Assembly: GCF_002741985.1 (NCBI RefSeq)
Contig: NZ_APHW01000030.1
Location: forward strand, 54,335-118,334
Source of the DNA: Vibrio rotiferianus CAIM 577 = LMG 21460
Lineage (GTDB): Bacteria; Pseudomonadota; Gammaproteobacteria; Enterobacterales; Vibrionaceae
Direction of reading: 5' to 3'
Length of the DNA: 64,000 nucleotides
Each line of letters starts with the position of its first letter. The first letter of the stretch is position 1. Below the pieces are notes generated by a model. That model was not told the DNA's origin, made no database searches, and was given only the letters and a program-made list of their open reading frames with translations. A program made the position numbers and the translations under genes. Below, piece after piece: positions 20,464 to 31,543 of this stretch.

Positions 20464-21027
20464 TTATTTCGCGAAGTTTACGATTGGGAAACACTTGAAG
20501 AAACCGTTGTCTGCACAGTTTAGAAGACCAATTTGCACACCGTCAATTTGGTCAGTCATGTTGAAGAAACCTAGCTGGAAGTTAGATTTTTTAGAGATAC
20601 TTGCCAGACCGATATCTGCCATTGTGTAACCTTCAGAGTAGTTCACAGCACTCCAGTTCAAACCTTCAACGTTGTTAGTCACGTTTACCGCGCCTAGGTT
20701 AAGACCGGTTGTTTGGCCTTGGTTCCAGTTGAATAGACCTAGCGAAACACCTTTCATTTCTTGGTTTACTTTAGACGCACCAAAGAAAAGGCCGAAGTTA
20801 ACACCCGTTGTGCGGTCTGTTTCAGACATACCAAGTAGAGAGAAGTCGACACCTTTCACTTCGTTCACTTGACCGTGAAGAACCGCAAGACGAACACCAC
20901 CAACAGAAGAGTTAGAAGGTGCGTTAGTGTTATCGATAGTCGAGAACATAACTGGCGTGCTGTCAGCAAGAGCAACAGGTGAAGCAATAGCGGCTGCAAC
21001 AGCCAATGACGTCATAAGCTTTTTCAT
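20464..21027 (-). CDS. Exported Gly/Asn-rich repeat protein, function unknown
   Basis: 187 residues. The start is the second ATG (21027), which has GGAG six nt before it; an in-frame ATG at 21039 lies inside that ribosome-site region. A classic signal peptide (MKKLMTSLAVAAAIASPVALA) is followed by at least five tandem units of about 20-24 residues built on G-(V/L)-x-(F/L)-G-L-F-N, e.g. GVNFGLFFGAS, GVSLGLFNWNQ, GLNLGAVNVT, GVQIGLLNCAD. This resembles surface-repeat proteins predicted to form beta-solenoids. Two cysteines in the last 15 residues may form a disulfide. I do not recognise a named gene. Confidence 0.75.
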   Translation of the reverse strand: MKKLMTSLAVAAAIASPVALADSTPVMFSTIDNTNAPSNSSVGGVRLAVLHGQVNEVKGVDFSLLGMSETDRTTGVNFGLFFGASKVNQEMKGVSLGLFNWNQGQTTGLNLGAVNVTNNVEGLNWSAVNYSEGYTMADIGLASISKKSNFQLGFFNMTDQIDGVQIGLLNCADNGFFKCFPIVNFAK

Positions 21028-21342
21028 TTTAATCTCCATGGGGAATAATCACTTTACAACATAGTGTAATGTACAAATTTTGCGCCATTTTAACTCAATA
21101 AATGTTAGCTGGAAGTCATATTTAACTCTCTGACAAATAAAGCAATTAATTCATCATAATTATTTATCTGCATTTTCCCTGACGATTTACGCACAATACC
21201 CGCACAATTGCGTATTTTTATATCAACTTGCTCCATTCTATTGCTCAGAATAAGTTAAGGAACTCAATGCCATATAGGAGCTAAAAATAAAGATTAATCT
21301 CCTCAAACGCCTGCTTTTTCTTGCGCCAAAAACAGCAGATAC
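21028..21342. other. Non-coding region upstream of the repeat-protein gene
   Basis: AT-rich DNA of about 315 nt. It should hold the promoter of the exported repeat protein. I see no gene, RNA or clear operator in it. Confidence 0.4.
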
Positions 21343-21370
21343 AAAAAAGCCGAGGCATCCACCTCGGCTT
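21343..21370 (-). terminator. Probable native groEL terminator, now displaced
   Basis: On the minus strand AAGCCGAGG-6 nt-CCTCGGCTT then T6. The only other annotated minus-strand unit upstream is groESL (ending at 24832) plus the intron, so this looks like the original groESL terminator, now about 3.5 kb from groEL. Confidence 0.6.
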
Positions 21371-21543
21371 AATAGTTTGGTTTGGTCGGTTGTCTTTAAG
21401 CTATAACGCCTTAGAGCAAAGAGAAAGCGCGGAGTTTACGCACGTAAATGAGCACTTTCGATGCCGCTATAAGGGGTTAAAGCGACAAGACAAGCAGCAA
21501 ATGTCGGGTAAGGAACAGCCATTACTGGCTGCCCCTCCCCTAA

Positions 21544-21577
21544 GAACCGTACGTGCGAGTTTCCCCGCATACGGCTC
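21544..21577 (-). ncRNA. Group II intron domain V
   Basis: The 34-nt catalytic hairpin. On the minus strand it starts GAGCCGTATGCGG, has a GAAA tetraloop and ends CGCACGTACGGTTC. This is the most conserved part of group II ribozymes and fixes the intron's strand. It lies downstream of both intron-borne genes. Confidence 0.9.
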
Positions 21578-21624
21578 AAGCCTTTATAAGTTTCTCCTAG
21601 AAGAAACCAGCAACTGAGCTTGCT

Positions 21625-21846
21625 TTAACCTTTAGGTGGAAAATCGTCATTCCCGTAAGAATTTTTCTCACGAATCTTATTATCTTTACCTTGGATTATA
21701 AGCTCACTCTTTTGGTTCTGAGCAATAGCTTTGCCGGCTTCAATAGCCTCCTTTTGTGTCTTATGGTAGGACGTCATTTTTTCGTTTCCTTCCCCTTTAA
21801 CACCCCATTGCCCATCTTTCTTGACTACCCACTGGTTTTTTCCCAT
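21625..21846 (-). CDS. DUF2188-domain protein encoded inside the intron
   Basis: 73 residues. The sequence fits the DUF2188 family: VVKKDGQWGVKGEGN, a T-x-K-E-A-I-E-A-G-K-A-I-A helix, and a final D-N-K-I-R-E-K-N-S-Y-G block. ATG at 21846 has GAGG upstream; a preceding in-frame ATG at 21861 is unsupported. It lies in domain IV between the maturase stop and domain V, on the same strand, so it travels with the intron. A sigma-70-like promoter precedes it. DUF2188 proteins have no established function. Confidence 0.8.
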   Translation of the reverse strand: MGKNQWVVKKDGQWGVKGEGNEKMTSYHKTQKEAIEAGKAIAQNQKSELIIQGKDNKIREKNSYGNDDFPPKG

Positions 21847-21885
21847 AAATAGATACCTCATTATGAACTTAATTGCTCAGCATGA

Positions 21886-21914
21886 GATATATGGGGTTAT
21901 TGAACATAAATCAA
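21886..21914 (-). promoter_or_regulatory. Candidate sigma-70 promoter of the DUF2188 gene
   Basis: On the minus strand TTGATT (21914-21909), a 17-nt spacer, then TATATC (21891-21886), 40 nt upstream of the gene start. It overlaps the maturase stop codon. Confidence 0.4.
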
Positions 21915-23587
21915 TCACACACATCACAACTTGAAGATGAGTGCCGTAATCTATGACAATTTATATGAAGCATCATTAAGTTCGAGCTGTTATCTGAGCC
22001 ACCATCAACTCGCCTAATGAGGTGGTGAATATCCCATTCATCATTTGAGTTAAACGCCTGACCACAGACTCCACATTTGAAGTCCTGCTTTTCAGCAATT
22101 TTCCAAAGCTTCATATTACCTGACAGTGACTTTTTAAGTCTCTGCATCCTTAGACGTTCAAAATACTGCTCATCTGCCGGCAAGTAACAATTCGTCTCTG
22201 ACTTAATTTTTACGTGCTTATCGATTTTCACTCTCGCAGCACTTAACAAACGGTAGTGTCCATCTTCTCCTTTTGGTTTTGGTGCACTAAATACCCATCT
22301 CCTTTCTCCCACTGTTTTAAAGTATTTGTCTTTAATCCAGCGTTTACGGCGATTGGAGTGGATGCGTCTGCACCATTGCCAAAGCATCTTCCAGATACGG
22401 TAATCTACATACTTGAATGTCTCACTCGCACATATCCATCGGTGGTAGTTACACCATCCACGGATCATAGGGTTCAGTTTGGCAATAATCGCCGCGGCTG
22501 AGACCGTTTTGTGGCTATGTAGGTAATCTCGTATTGTCCTCAGAAACGTCTTTACGTTTTTCTTCGACGGCTTGATTAACATCTTGCCGTTGTATTTCCG
22601 TACGTTCTGTCCTAGAAAGTCGAACCCACTGTCTATGTGTGTAACGAAAGTTTTCTCATCTGACAGTGACAGACCTCGTTCAGCCATAAAGGCTTTTACG
22701 ATTGGCAGCACTTGTTCTTCTAGCAACTCTTTCGAGATACCAGTAATGATAAAATCATCCGCATAGCGCACATAGTTAACCTTGGTTTTGTAACTGGCTT
22801 TTGTATTCTTTTTCCCAAACTGGGATTCGAGTACATCAACCAACCCATCCAAAGCCATATTGGCAAGTACTGGTGAGATAATCCCACCTTGTGGTGTTCC
22901 TGCCTCAGTTTCGTTCCAACTTCCTGATTCCATGTATCCAGCTTTTAGCCATTGCTTCAGAATTGCTTTATCCATAGGAATATTAGCAATCAACCAATCA
23001 TGACTAATGAAATCAAAACACCCTTTAATATCACCCTCTAGCACCCACTGGGCACTTGCTTTGCGACTGAGGTTCACGAAACATTGTTCGATAGCATCAG
23101 CGCAACACCGGTGAGGACGAAAACCATAGCTATGTCGATCCGCTGTCGATTCCGAAACGGGTTCTAGCGCCAGCAAGTATAAAGCCTGCATTGCTCTGTC
23201 TTTCATTGTCGGTATACCTAACGGTCTTTTTTTGCCATTGGTTTTTGGAATGTATATTCGACGTAACGGCTTGGGTCTATAACCTTTGCGTGTTAACTCC
23301 CCTATCGCATCCCATTTTAATATTGGTGTGTTCCAAGTCTCCTTATCCACACCAGATGTTTTCTTTCCGCGATTCTCGGTTACCCGTCGGACCGCTAATG
23401 CTCGAGCAGAAAAGGAGCGTACAAGCATACGTTGCAGCTTCTTAACCTGTCGCCAGTCTCCATTTAACGTTGCTTTCGCAATTCGCACTTGTAGCTTCTT
23501 CACTGTCTGATGGCATAGATTCCAATCGATAGAGTGCCAGCCATCGTTTAAGTGTGAGAATGCAGGTAAACACTGAATGTTACTCAT
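21911..23587 (-). CDS. Group II intron reverse transcriptase/maturase with HNH endonuclease
   Basis: 558 residues. RT blocks run from about residue 60 ([44 protein letters not shown]). The catalytic YADD is in [10 protein letters not shown]. The maturase/X domain follows ([18 protein letters not shown]). The C-terminal HNH nuclease has two CxxC pairs and HH ([31 protein letters not shown]). All catalytic motifs look intact, so splicing assistance and target-primed retrotransposition are possible. I start at ATG 23587 (AGGA seven nt upstream), not at the in-frame start at 23650. Confidence 0.93.
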   Translation of the reverse strand: MSNIQCLPAFSHLNDGWHSIDWNLCHQTVKKLQVRIAKATLNGDWRQVKKLQRMLVRSFSARALAVRRVTENRGKKTSGVDKETWNTPILKWDAIGELTRKGYRPKPLRRIYIPKTNGKKRPLGIPTMKDRAMQALYLLALEPVSESTADRHSYGFRPHRCCADAIEQCFVNLSRKASAQWVLEGDIKGCFDFISHDWLIANIPMDKAILKQWLKAGYMESGSWNETEAGTPQGGIISPVLANMALDGLVDVLESQFGKKNTKASYKTKVNYVRYADDFIITGISKELLEEQVLPIVKAFMAERGLSLSDEKTFVTHIDSGFDFLGQNVRKYNGKMLIKPSKKNVKTFLRTIRDYLHSHKTVSAAAIIAKLNPMIRGWCNYHRWICASETFKYVDYRIWKMLWQWCRRIHSNRRKRWIKDKYFKTVGERRWVFSAPKPKGEDGHYRLLSAARVKIDKHVKIKSETNCYLPADEQYFERLRMQRLKKSLSGNMKLWKIAEKQDFKCGVCGQAFNSNDEWDIHHLIRRVDGGSDNSSNLMMLHINCHRLRHSSSSCDVCD

Positions 23588-24204
23588 CTTGCTTTCCTCA
23601 TGGTTATCCAATGGGAGTGAAGATAAATCCCCTCTAAGGAGATTTATCATCTACCCTTATGGGGTTGTTTCGAGTCATCGAAATAAATTTCGCTGATCCG
23701 CTTTCAGCTTTACAAGCCATTTTGCGATTAAAGACCCTATGGAAGTCTGCACTCTTTCGAGTTGAGGCAAAGTTTGAACCTCTATCTTGACCATTACAGC
23801 CAAGCATTCGCTTTCTCCATAATTCCTCTACCCACTTATCCAACAGCTTCCCTTACGAGTCACCTGCCTTATCGGCGGATAGTTGGGCTTACCAAGTTTC
23901 TTTACTTGTACAAATTGTTACTTAGGCTCTACCTATCCAACGGTGGCACTACAGTAGCGTACCTCCAAATGTAAAAGAGATAACTTGTCCACATACCTTT
24001 TGGTCAGAGCGTATCAAAGACATTTCGCTCGTCGCGGCTGACGTTGTTTATCAGTAGTTCACATATGTTAACCCTATAACTTAGCCTAGCCCCTTGATCG
24101 GATGTCATTACCGATCTCTGTATTATTCGTTCACACGAAGAACACACCTTTACAGGGGGTACATTGTCAGGAAGCTCCGCACCAGTCCGTTACCAGACTC
24201 GCAC

Positions 24205-24831
24205 TATCCCTAGGCTACTACTTGCTACAAAGTAGGTCTTATCACATCAAACTGCTGTTGAGAGTAAGACAATACAAGCAAAGACTTAAGCGCGTTAACT
24301 AAAAATGCAAGTACATCATCCCTGTACGACTAAGCTTCAAAGCTTAGTTATAGGACTTTGTTTTTGCTATTGCAGGACGCAAAAGAAAACGAGAGAAGCA
24401 AATGACAAAAGTCAGTTACTCCTTGTTTCTTGATCAGCGTGTAAACGCTATGACTAGTTGAAAATGTCAACTAGGAAGGACTACATCAAATACCCTCCCT
24501 CAAAGTGCACCCAAGGGCTCTTTGAGGAGGGTTATTGATGCAAAAATGGGGCTGGGTACCCATTAGGCTCCGAAAAACCAAAGGTGTTTTCGGTGAGACA
24601 GTACGTTTAGTTAGGTATTTACACCATCGAAGGTAAGCTTCCCTCTAATAGTGAAATATTTCTCCTAACTGTACTGTAATAACCAAACTAGTAGCTTAAA
24701 GCTCCGCTAGATGGTGACCTTCATATGAAGGTTATTTTTTCCCTTTAACCACAAGGGGGGGACTTCAGAAGCATACAGCTTTCTGACTCAACTGGGAAGT
24801 TGAGGTTTTAGTTAACACGACTCTTGTCGCG
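24205..24831. other. 627-nt palindrome-rich non-coding tract between groEL and the intron
   Basis: No gene. It is packed with inverted repeats: 24311-24327; 24329-24348 (ACTAAGCTT-CA-AAGCTTAGT); 24436-24449; 24454-24474 (CTAGTTGA/TCAACTAG); 24484-24540 (13-bp CCCTCC-type stem with one bulge); 24570-24593; 24598-24677 (ACAGTAC/GTACTGT plus AGTTAGG/CCTAACT); and 24717-24732 (ACCTTCATATGAAGGT, then a T-run on the plus strand). Together this looks like a structured RNA or several small palindromic elements. I cannot assign it to a family. Confidence 0.6.
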
Positions 24832-26493
<1,662 letters not shown>

Positions 26494-26554
26494 CTAAATT
26501 CTTAAATTTTGATTAGTATTTGAATCTGAGCAAAAAATTACTCAATGATTGCTA

Positions 26555-26845
26555 TTACTCAACGATCGCCATGATGTCGTTTTCAGACATTACTAGCACT
26601 TCTTTACCGTCGATTTTTTCAGTCTTAGTGCCGTAGCCTTCAGCGAAGATAACGGTATCACCAACTTTAACGTCCAATGGCAGCACTGTGCCGTTTTCTA
26701 GGATGCGGCCTTTACCTACAGCTAGAACAACACCACGTGTCGATTTTTCCGCAGCAGAACCAGTTAGAACGATGCCACCCGCTGACTTTGATTCAACTTC
26801 TTTACGTTCTACGATAACTCGGTCATGTAATGGACGAATGTTCAT
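26555..26845 (-). CDS. groS: Co-chaperonin GroES
   Basis: 96 residues. [14 protein letters not shown] start, mobile loop around [17 protein letters not shown], and the typical [11 protein letters not shown] end. The ATG at 26845 has AGGAGA upstream; longer in-frame starts are not credible. First gene of groESL behind a sigma-32 promoter. Confidence 0.98.
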   Translation of the reverse strand: MNIRPLHDRVIVERKEVESKSAGGIVLTGSAAEKSTRGVVLAVGKGRILENGTVLPLDVKVGDTVIFAEGYGTKTEKIDGKEVLVMSENDIMAIVE

Positions 26846-26911
26846 CGGTCGTCTCTCCTGAAAGTTTCCATGTTTATTTGATAATTGCCCGCATAGGCAC
26901 GTGATCACTAT

Positions 26912-26938
26912 ATAAGGGGCAAACCCAACGATCCCAAG
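26912..26938 (-). promoter_or_regulatory. Sigma-32 heat-shock promoter of groESL
   Basis: On the minus strand CTTGGGA, a 12-nt spacer, then CCCCTTAT. The E. coli groE promoter is CTTGAAG-N12-CCCCATTT, so spacing is identical and the C-block is kept. It sits about 67 nt upstream of groES. Confidence 0.75.
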
Positions 26939-27072
26939 GGGTAGACGTGATTTTTTTGTGACTTAGTTAAAATAACCAACAGTCAGGCAACGGTTTGCGT
27001 GCGAAATGCTCACTCGCCGAGGCAACGGCTTTCTTGTATCCTTGCACTTCCCTCACCAGATAGACGTCAAAA

Positions 27073-28451
27073 ATGCTGGAAAAGAACAAGCCGGACAATC
27101 AGGCCCAAGACAAACATGGTTTGCTGACCGCGCCCATTCCCGACACATTACGCAAAATGACCATCCCCATGACCATGGGCATGATTGCGATTTTGATGTT
27201 TAACTTGGTCGATACCTTTTTTATCTCGCTATTGGGTACCGAAGCGCTCGCCGCAATCAGTTATACCTTCCAGTGACCTTTGCGGTGAACTGCATCACTA
27301 TGGGCATTGGTATGGGTCTGTCGACCAATATCGGTCGCTTACTTGGCCAAGGTCAGTCTTCCCAAGCTGCTCGTTTTACCAGTCATGGCTTACTGCTTGC
27401 CGTTGCTCTGGTCACTATCGCTTCGACACTGGGCTTCTTTACTATCGAACCTTTGTTTAGCTTCCTTGGCGCAAAAGAAGACTCCATCCCACTGATCAAG
27501 CAGTACATGCAAGTCTGGTATCTGACCATTCCCCTGCTGGTGATCCCAATGGCAGGCAATAGCGCTATTCGGGCGACTGGTGATACCAAGACTCCTGCCA
27601 AGATCATGATGCTCGCTGGATTGATTAACGGCATACTCGACCCATTACTGATCTTTGGCTATGGTCCTTTTCCTGAGCTCGGCATTCAAGGCGCTGCGAT
27701 TGCCAGTGCGTTCAGTTGGTTTGGTGCGTTGTGCGGTTCTTTCTATGTATTGATCAAACGCGAAAAGCTGCTTGCCGCGCCGCAATGGTCACTCATCAAA
27801 CAAGATTGGCAACAAACGCTCAAGATAGGCACACCCGCCGCTCTCTCGAATGCGATGACGCCACTCTCTGGCGCGATTCTGATGATGATACTTTCCAATC
27901 ACGGTACCGCAGCGGTTGCCGCTTATGGCGCAGCGCAGCGTATTGAGTCGATCTTGATTCTGGTTTTGATGTCGCTGACCTCTGCACTTACCCCGTTTAT
28001 GGCGCAAAACTTTGGAGCCAATAACCCTGCTCGCGCATTTTCAGGCTGGTTCCTCAGCATGCGCTTTGCGGTGGTGTTTCAAGGTTTTATCTTCTTGATG
28101 ATGGTGCCTCTTAGCATTCCTCTTGCTGCACTGTTCTCCCAAGAAGCGGCAGTAAAAGACTTGCTGTGGCATTACCTCTTAGTGGTGCCATTTAGCTATG
28201 GTTTCCAAGGCATTGTGATGATGTTAGTCAGTGGCTATAACGCGATGCACAAGCCGCTGCGAGCCTTCCAATGGAGCTTTATGCGCTTATTTGTCTTTAC
28301 GTTACCAGCGGCATGGATTGGCAGTCAGCTTTATAGCATCGAAGGCTTGTTTATTGGTATTGCTCTGGGTAACACATTGGGCGGCTTGTTAGGCTATCTC
28401 TTTGCCCTGCGCGAGCGTCGTATGACATTAGCAGAGCACGCGAGCTCTTAG
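27073..28451 (+). pseudogene. MATE family multidrug/Na+ antiporter interrupted by a -1 frameshift
   Basis: A 12-helix MATE efflux protein. The first frame (ATG 27073) runs through NLVDTFFISLLGTEALAAISYTF and stops at 27274-27276. The remainder continues in the adjacent frame as V-T-F-A-V-N-C-I-T-M-G-I-G to the stop at 28451, giving about 460 residues, normal for MATE. Restoring one C in TTCCAGTG (TTCCCAGTG encodes F-P-V) repairs it. As written, translation yields 67 residues, unless a downstream start is used, which would lack helix 1 and part of helix 2. Could be true loss or a homopolymer sequencing error. Confidence 0.85.
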
Positions 28452-28511
28452 TTCCACATAACGCTAGTCTCAATCTCAGGCAGATTTCAGCTCAGACAAG
28501 TTTCAGATAAT

Positions 28512-28539
28512 AAAAAACCGCGGATAACCGCGGTTTTTT
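28512..28539. terminator. Bidirectional terminator MATE / pfkA
   Basis: AAAAAACCGCGG-ATAA-CCGCGGTTTTTT between convergent genes. Confidence 0.92.
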
Positions 28540-28562
28540 GATTTTGACTTTATCAAGCAGGC

Positions 28563-29525
28563 TTAGAATAGCTCTTCAGCAACTTGGTATAGGTCGTTGC
28601 GTACTGGACGCTTCATGTTCTCGATTGCATCGATGATGTCGTGGTGAACCAGTTGCTCTTTCACGATACCAACACAACGACCGCCGTGGCCTTCCATTAG
28701 TAGGTGAACTGCGTAGTTACCCATGCGAGATGCTAGAACACGGTCGAATGCTGTTGGACGACCACCACGTTGGATGTGACCAAGAACCGTTGCGCGAGTC
28801 TCACGACCAGTTGCCGCTTCAATCTCTTTCGCTAGTTCGTTCGCATCCATCATCAGCTCAGTTAGTGCGATGATTGCGTGCTTCTTACCTTTAGAGATAC
28901 CGTCTTGGATGTTACCAATCAGCTTCTCTTTATCTAGGCCAGTTTCTGGAGTAATGATGTACTCACAGCCACCTGCGATTGCAGACATCAGAGTTAGGTC
29001 ACCACAGTGACGACCCATGATTTCTACGATAGAAATACGCTGGTGAGAAGAAGACGTGTCACGTAGACGGTCGATAGCATCGATAACTGTATTTAGCGCT
29101 GTTAGGTAACCGATTGTGTAATCTGTACCTGCGATATCGTTATCGATTGTGCCTGGTAGACCGATACATGGGTAGCCCATTTCAGTCAGTTTCTTAGCAC
29201 CCATGTAAGAGCCGTCACCACCGATAACAACTAGTGCATCGATGCCGTGCTTTTTAAGGTTCTCAATCGCTTGTTCACGTACTGCTACTTCCTTGAATTC
29301 AGGGAAACGTGCAGAGCCTAAGAATGTACCACCCTTGTTGATCACATCAGAAACGCTAGAACGATCTAACTTTTCAATGCGGTCTTCGTATAGACCTAGG
29401 TAGCCATCGTAAACACCGTAAACTTCCAATCCCTCAGATAGTGCTGTACGAACTACGCCGCGTACTGCAGCGTTCATACCAGGTGCGTCACCGCCACTTG
29501 TTAAAACACCGATCTTCTTAATCAT
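28563..29525 (-). CDS. pfkA: ATP-dependent 6-phosphofructokinase
   Basis: 320 residues, the allosteric glycolytic PFK-1, same length as E. coli Pfk[16 protein letters not shown] (ATP loop, residues 9-23), GGDGSYMGA, and the catalytic TIDND motif are present. ATG 29525 is chosen over the in-frame GTG two codons earlier, which lies within the GAGGGTG ribosome site. Its place next to fieF and cpxP matches E. coli synteny. Confidence 0.98.
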   Translation of the reverse strand: MIKKIGVLTSGGDAPGMNAAVRGVVRTALSEGLEVYGVYDGYLGLYEDRIEKLDRSSVSDVINKGGTFLGSARFPEFKEVAVREQAIENLKKHGIDALVVIGGDGSYMGAKKLTEMGYPCIGLPGTIDNDIAGTDYTIGYLTALNTVIDAIDRLRDTSSSHQRISIVEIMGRHCGDLTLMSAIAGGCEYIITPETGLDKEKLIGNIQDGISKGKKHAIIALTELMMDANELAKEIEAATGRETRATVLGHIQRGGRPTAFDRVLASRMGNYAVHLLMEGHGGRCVGIVKEQLVHHDIIDAIENMKRPVRNDLYQVAEELF

Positions 29526-29810
29526 GCTCACCCTCGATCTTTGGCAATCAATTTATTTAATTTTCTTCTAGGCCCCTTGTTACCAAGCAACCTGCATAAT
29601 CCAGAACTGTGCGTTATGTTACATTTCCTCTACAGGAATACCAATGAAAACACACTTTTTTATGTAACTTTTCTACTTATGTAAGAGTATTACAGTTTCT
29701 CTTTGCAACTTCGTTGATTCACATCAGGATCACGATTCTTAATAAGTAGTGATGGAAAGATAGTCAATAAGCGCTTGTTTGTCGTCAGACTTAGCCCGAT
29801 TTTTCGACCG

Positions 29811-30719
29811 TTACCAATCTTGCGCTTTTTGTTCTTTCTCTGGCCCAAACACCACCGACAACGGATCTTGGTGGATCAATACATCCGCTTCAGGAAACAG
29901 TTCAAGCAAATTATCTTCAACTTTATCCGCAATATGATGAGCTTCAATCAAGCGTAAATTGTCATCTAGCTCCAAATGCAGCTGGATAAATCGTGTTGGG
30001 CCTGACATACGTGTACGCAGTTGATGCACTCCCAATACGCCTTCCACTTTCAAGCATTCTTGACGAATTTGCTCCAACTCTTCATCAGGCAGTTTTCTAT
30101 CCAGTAAGGTCTGAATCGCCTCGCTAACCATCTTGAAAGCGCTGTATAAAATGAAGATACCAATACCAATCGCAAATACCGCATCAGCTTGGGTGACACC
30201 AAAGTAACTCAAGCCTAATGCCACCATAATGGCACCATTCATATATAAGTCAGTTTGGTAGTGCAGAGAGTCTGCTGCGATCGCCTGACTGCCTGTCATG
30301 CGTACAACATGCTTTTGGAACATCACAAGTCCAAAGGTCACCACCATGGCGAAAAGAGAGACGTAAACACCGAGCTCAGGGGCATTGAGTTCATGCGGGC
30401 GGAAGAAACGTTCGATACCATTTAGGATCAGGAATACCGCAGAACCAGAGATAAACATGGCTTGCGCCAAAGCGGCCAACGACTCGGCTTTACCGTGACC
30501 AAAAGTGTGTTCTCTGTCAGCCGGTTGCAGGGAATAGCGCACCACAATAAGATTTACCACCGAAGCGGCGATATCCAACATCGAGTCAATTAAAGAGGCA
30601 AGTAAACTGACCGATCCCGTCACCCACCAAGTGATGACTTTAACAATCAAAAGAAGTGTCGCAACGATGGTAGCCGTCCAGGCAGCCATCGTGACTAAGC
30701 GTGCATATTGCTGTTTCAT
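29811..30719 (-). CDS. fieF: Cation-efflux (CDF) transporter FieF
   Basis: 302 residues, six helices plus a C-terminal cytoplasmic ferredoxin-like domain. A proton-coupled Zn2+/Fe2+ exporter of the inner membrane. The intramembrane metal site D-x3-D and H-x3-D is visible as DSMLD (about 46-50) and HYQTD (about 154-158). ATG 30719 is preferred to the upstream in-frame TTG. It lies between pfkA and cpxP, as in E. coli. Confidence 0.95.
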   Translation of the reverse strand: MKQQYARLVTMAAWTATIVATLLLIVKVITWWVTGSVSLLASLIDSMLDIAASVVNLIVVRYSLQPADREHTFGHGKAESLAALAQAMFISGSAVFLILNGIERFFRPHELNAPELGVYVSLFAMVVTFGLVMFQKHVVRMTGSQAIAADSLHYQTDLYMNGAIMVALGLSYFGVTQADAVFAIGIGIFILYSAFKMVSEAIQTLLDRKLPDEELEQIRQECLKVEGVLGVHQLRTRMSGPTRFIQLHLELDDNLRLIEAHHIADKVEDNLLELFPEADVLIHQDPLSVVFGPEKEQKAQDW

Positions 30720-30796
30720 AATCAAAGAGTTAACTCATACCGTATTTTGAGTATACCTTGAGAATCATGTAATGAGTATGAAATCGCCAAGATCAA

Positions 30797-30824
30797 AAAG
30801 AGGCAGCACTCTGGCTACCTCTTT
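30797..30824 (-). terminator. Terminator of cpxP
   Basis: On the minus strand AAAGAGGTAGC-7 nt-GCTGCCTCTTT then T's; 11-bp stem with one G.T pair, just after the cpxP stop. Confidence 0.85.
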
Positions 30825-30842
30825 AATTTTATCTATCAGCAA

Positions 30843-31352
30843 TTAGCTTTCGTGATGCTTTTTCATGCGTTTTTGCATCTTCTCACCACACTCTTGTTGG
30901 CGCTCTTTCTGTAGCTCAACAAATTTTTCTTTTTGCTCCGGCGCTAGCACACTTAGCATTTGATGTTTCTTCTCTAGCATCTTAACGCGACGCTCAGTCT
31001 GCTTCTCAACCATCTCTTTTGCTAGATCGTTTGCCGCAGCTTCATCGAAGTTATCAGCCAATAGTAGTGCTTGTACTTTGTCGTGGTGAGCTTGACGCTC
31101 TGCCATGCGAGCTTCGTGACCGTCAGCAAATTTTGCTTTCATTTCTGCTTTGTTTGCTTCACGCATTTCTTTTAATTGGTCTTTTTGTGCATCCGTCAGG
31201 TCTAGTTGACGCATGATGCCACGGTCCATACCCATGCCGCACTCACCGCGATGACCTTTGTGGTCTTTACCGCCAAATGCGAATGCACTCGCTGTACCTA
31301 GAGTTAGAGGTAGAACAACAGCCGCTAGTACTAATTTCTTTGCAGTTTTCAT
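30843..31352 (-). CDS. cpxP: CpxP/Spy-family periplasmic adaptor and chaperone
   Basis: 169 residues. Signal peptide MKTAKKLVLAAVVLPLTLG...AFA, then a positively charged, Lys/Glu-rich helical domain with the family's paired LTxxQ motifs (LTDAQ at about 51-55 and LAPEQ near 142). CpxP binds the CpxA sensor and misfolded proteins in the periplasm. ATG 31352 has AAGGA eight nt upstream; the longer frame from 31484 crosses the CpxR box and is rejected. Divergent from cpxRA. Confidence 0.93.
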   Translation of the reverse strand: MKTAKKLVLAAVVLPLTLGTASAFAFGGKDHKGHRGECGMGMDRGIMRQLDLTDAQKDQLKEMREANKAEMKAKFADGHEARMAERQAHHDKVQALLLADNFDEAAANDLAKEMVEKQTERRVKMLEKKHQMLSVLAPEQKEKFVELQKERQQECGEKMQKRMKKHHES

Positions 31353-31450
31353 AATACGATTCCTTACACAGGTTAGTGATTCTTCTGAGCTGTTCTCACA
31401 GCGCTTGAGTGTAGAATACGACCTGCTAGGTAAAGCGACGTATAGAGACC

Positions 31451-31465
31451 GTAAAGAATCGTAAA
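31451..31465. promoter_or_regulatory. CpxR-binding site
   Basis: GTAAA-GAATC-GTAAA, an exact match to the CpxR direct repeat GTAAA-N5-GTAAA. It lies between cpxP and cpxR and could control both, giving autoregulation. Confidence 0.8.
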
Positions 31466-31543
31466 GAGTGATTTTTACACTCATTGTTGCTCATCATTAC
31501 CATGTAATATTAAAGCGACCACGAATGATAAATAGGTACTCAA

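Larger units (their letters stand above)
21503..24204 (-). mobile_element. Group II intron with RT/maturase and an extra DUF2188 gene
   Basis: About 2.7 kb, transcribed on the minus strand. The 5' end is placed at GTGCG (24204 downward; a second GTGCG at 24182 is the alternative). Domains I-III fill about 620 nt up to the protein start, a usual length. Domain IV holds the intron protein (21911-23587) and a second small gene (21625-21846). Domain V is at 21544-21577. Domain VI is GGGGCAGCC/GGCTGTTCC around 21512-21540, and a CCCGAC end is at 21503. Boundaries rest on motifs only, without an uninterrupted homologue. It lies in the groESL orientation, between groEL and its likely terminator. Confidence 0.8.

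Noticed and set aside
21371..21502. Possible integron attC site (CTATAACGCC ... GGGGTTAAAG with an internal hairpin at 21423-21459)
   Set aside because: The core sites do not fit RYYYAAC/GTTRRRY and there is no cassette array or integrase. Kept only as part of the intron 3' flank.
21911..23587. Retron or diversity-generating RT instead of an intron
   Set aside because: Maturase X and HNH domains plus domain V and VI downstream identify a group II intron; no msr/msd-like repeat or template/variable repeat pair seen.
23634..23843. 69-codon minus-strand frame before the maturase
   Set aside because: Lies in intron domains II-III, where sequence is constrained by RNA folding; no domain.
31353..31484. 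44-codon N-terminal extension of CpxP
   Set aside because: It crosses the CpxR box and hides the signal peptide; the ATG at 31352 has a good ribosome site.
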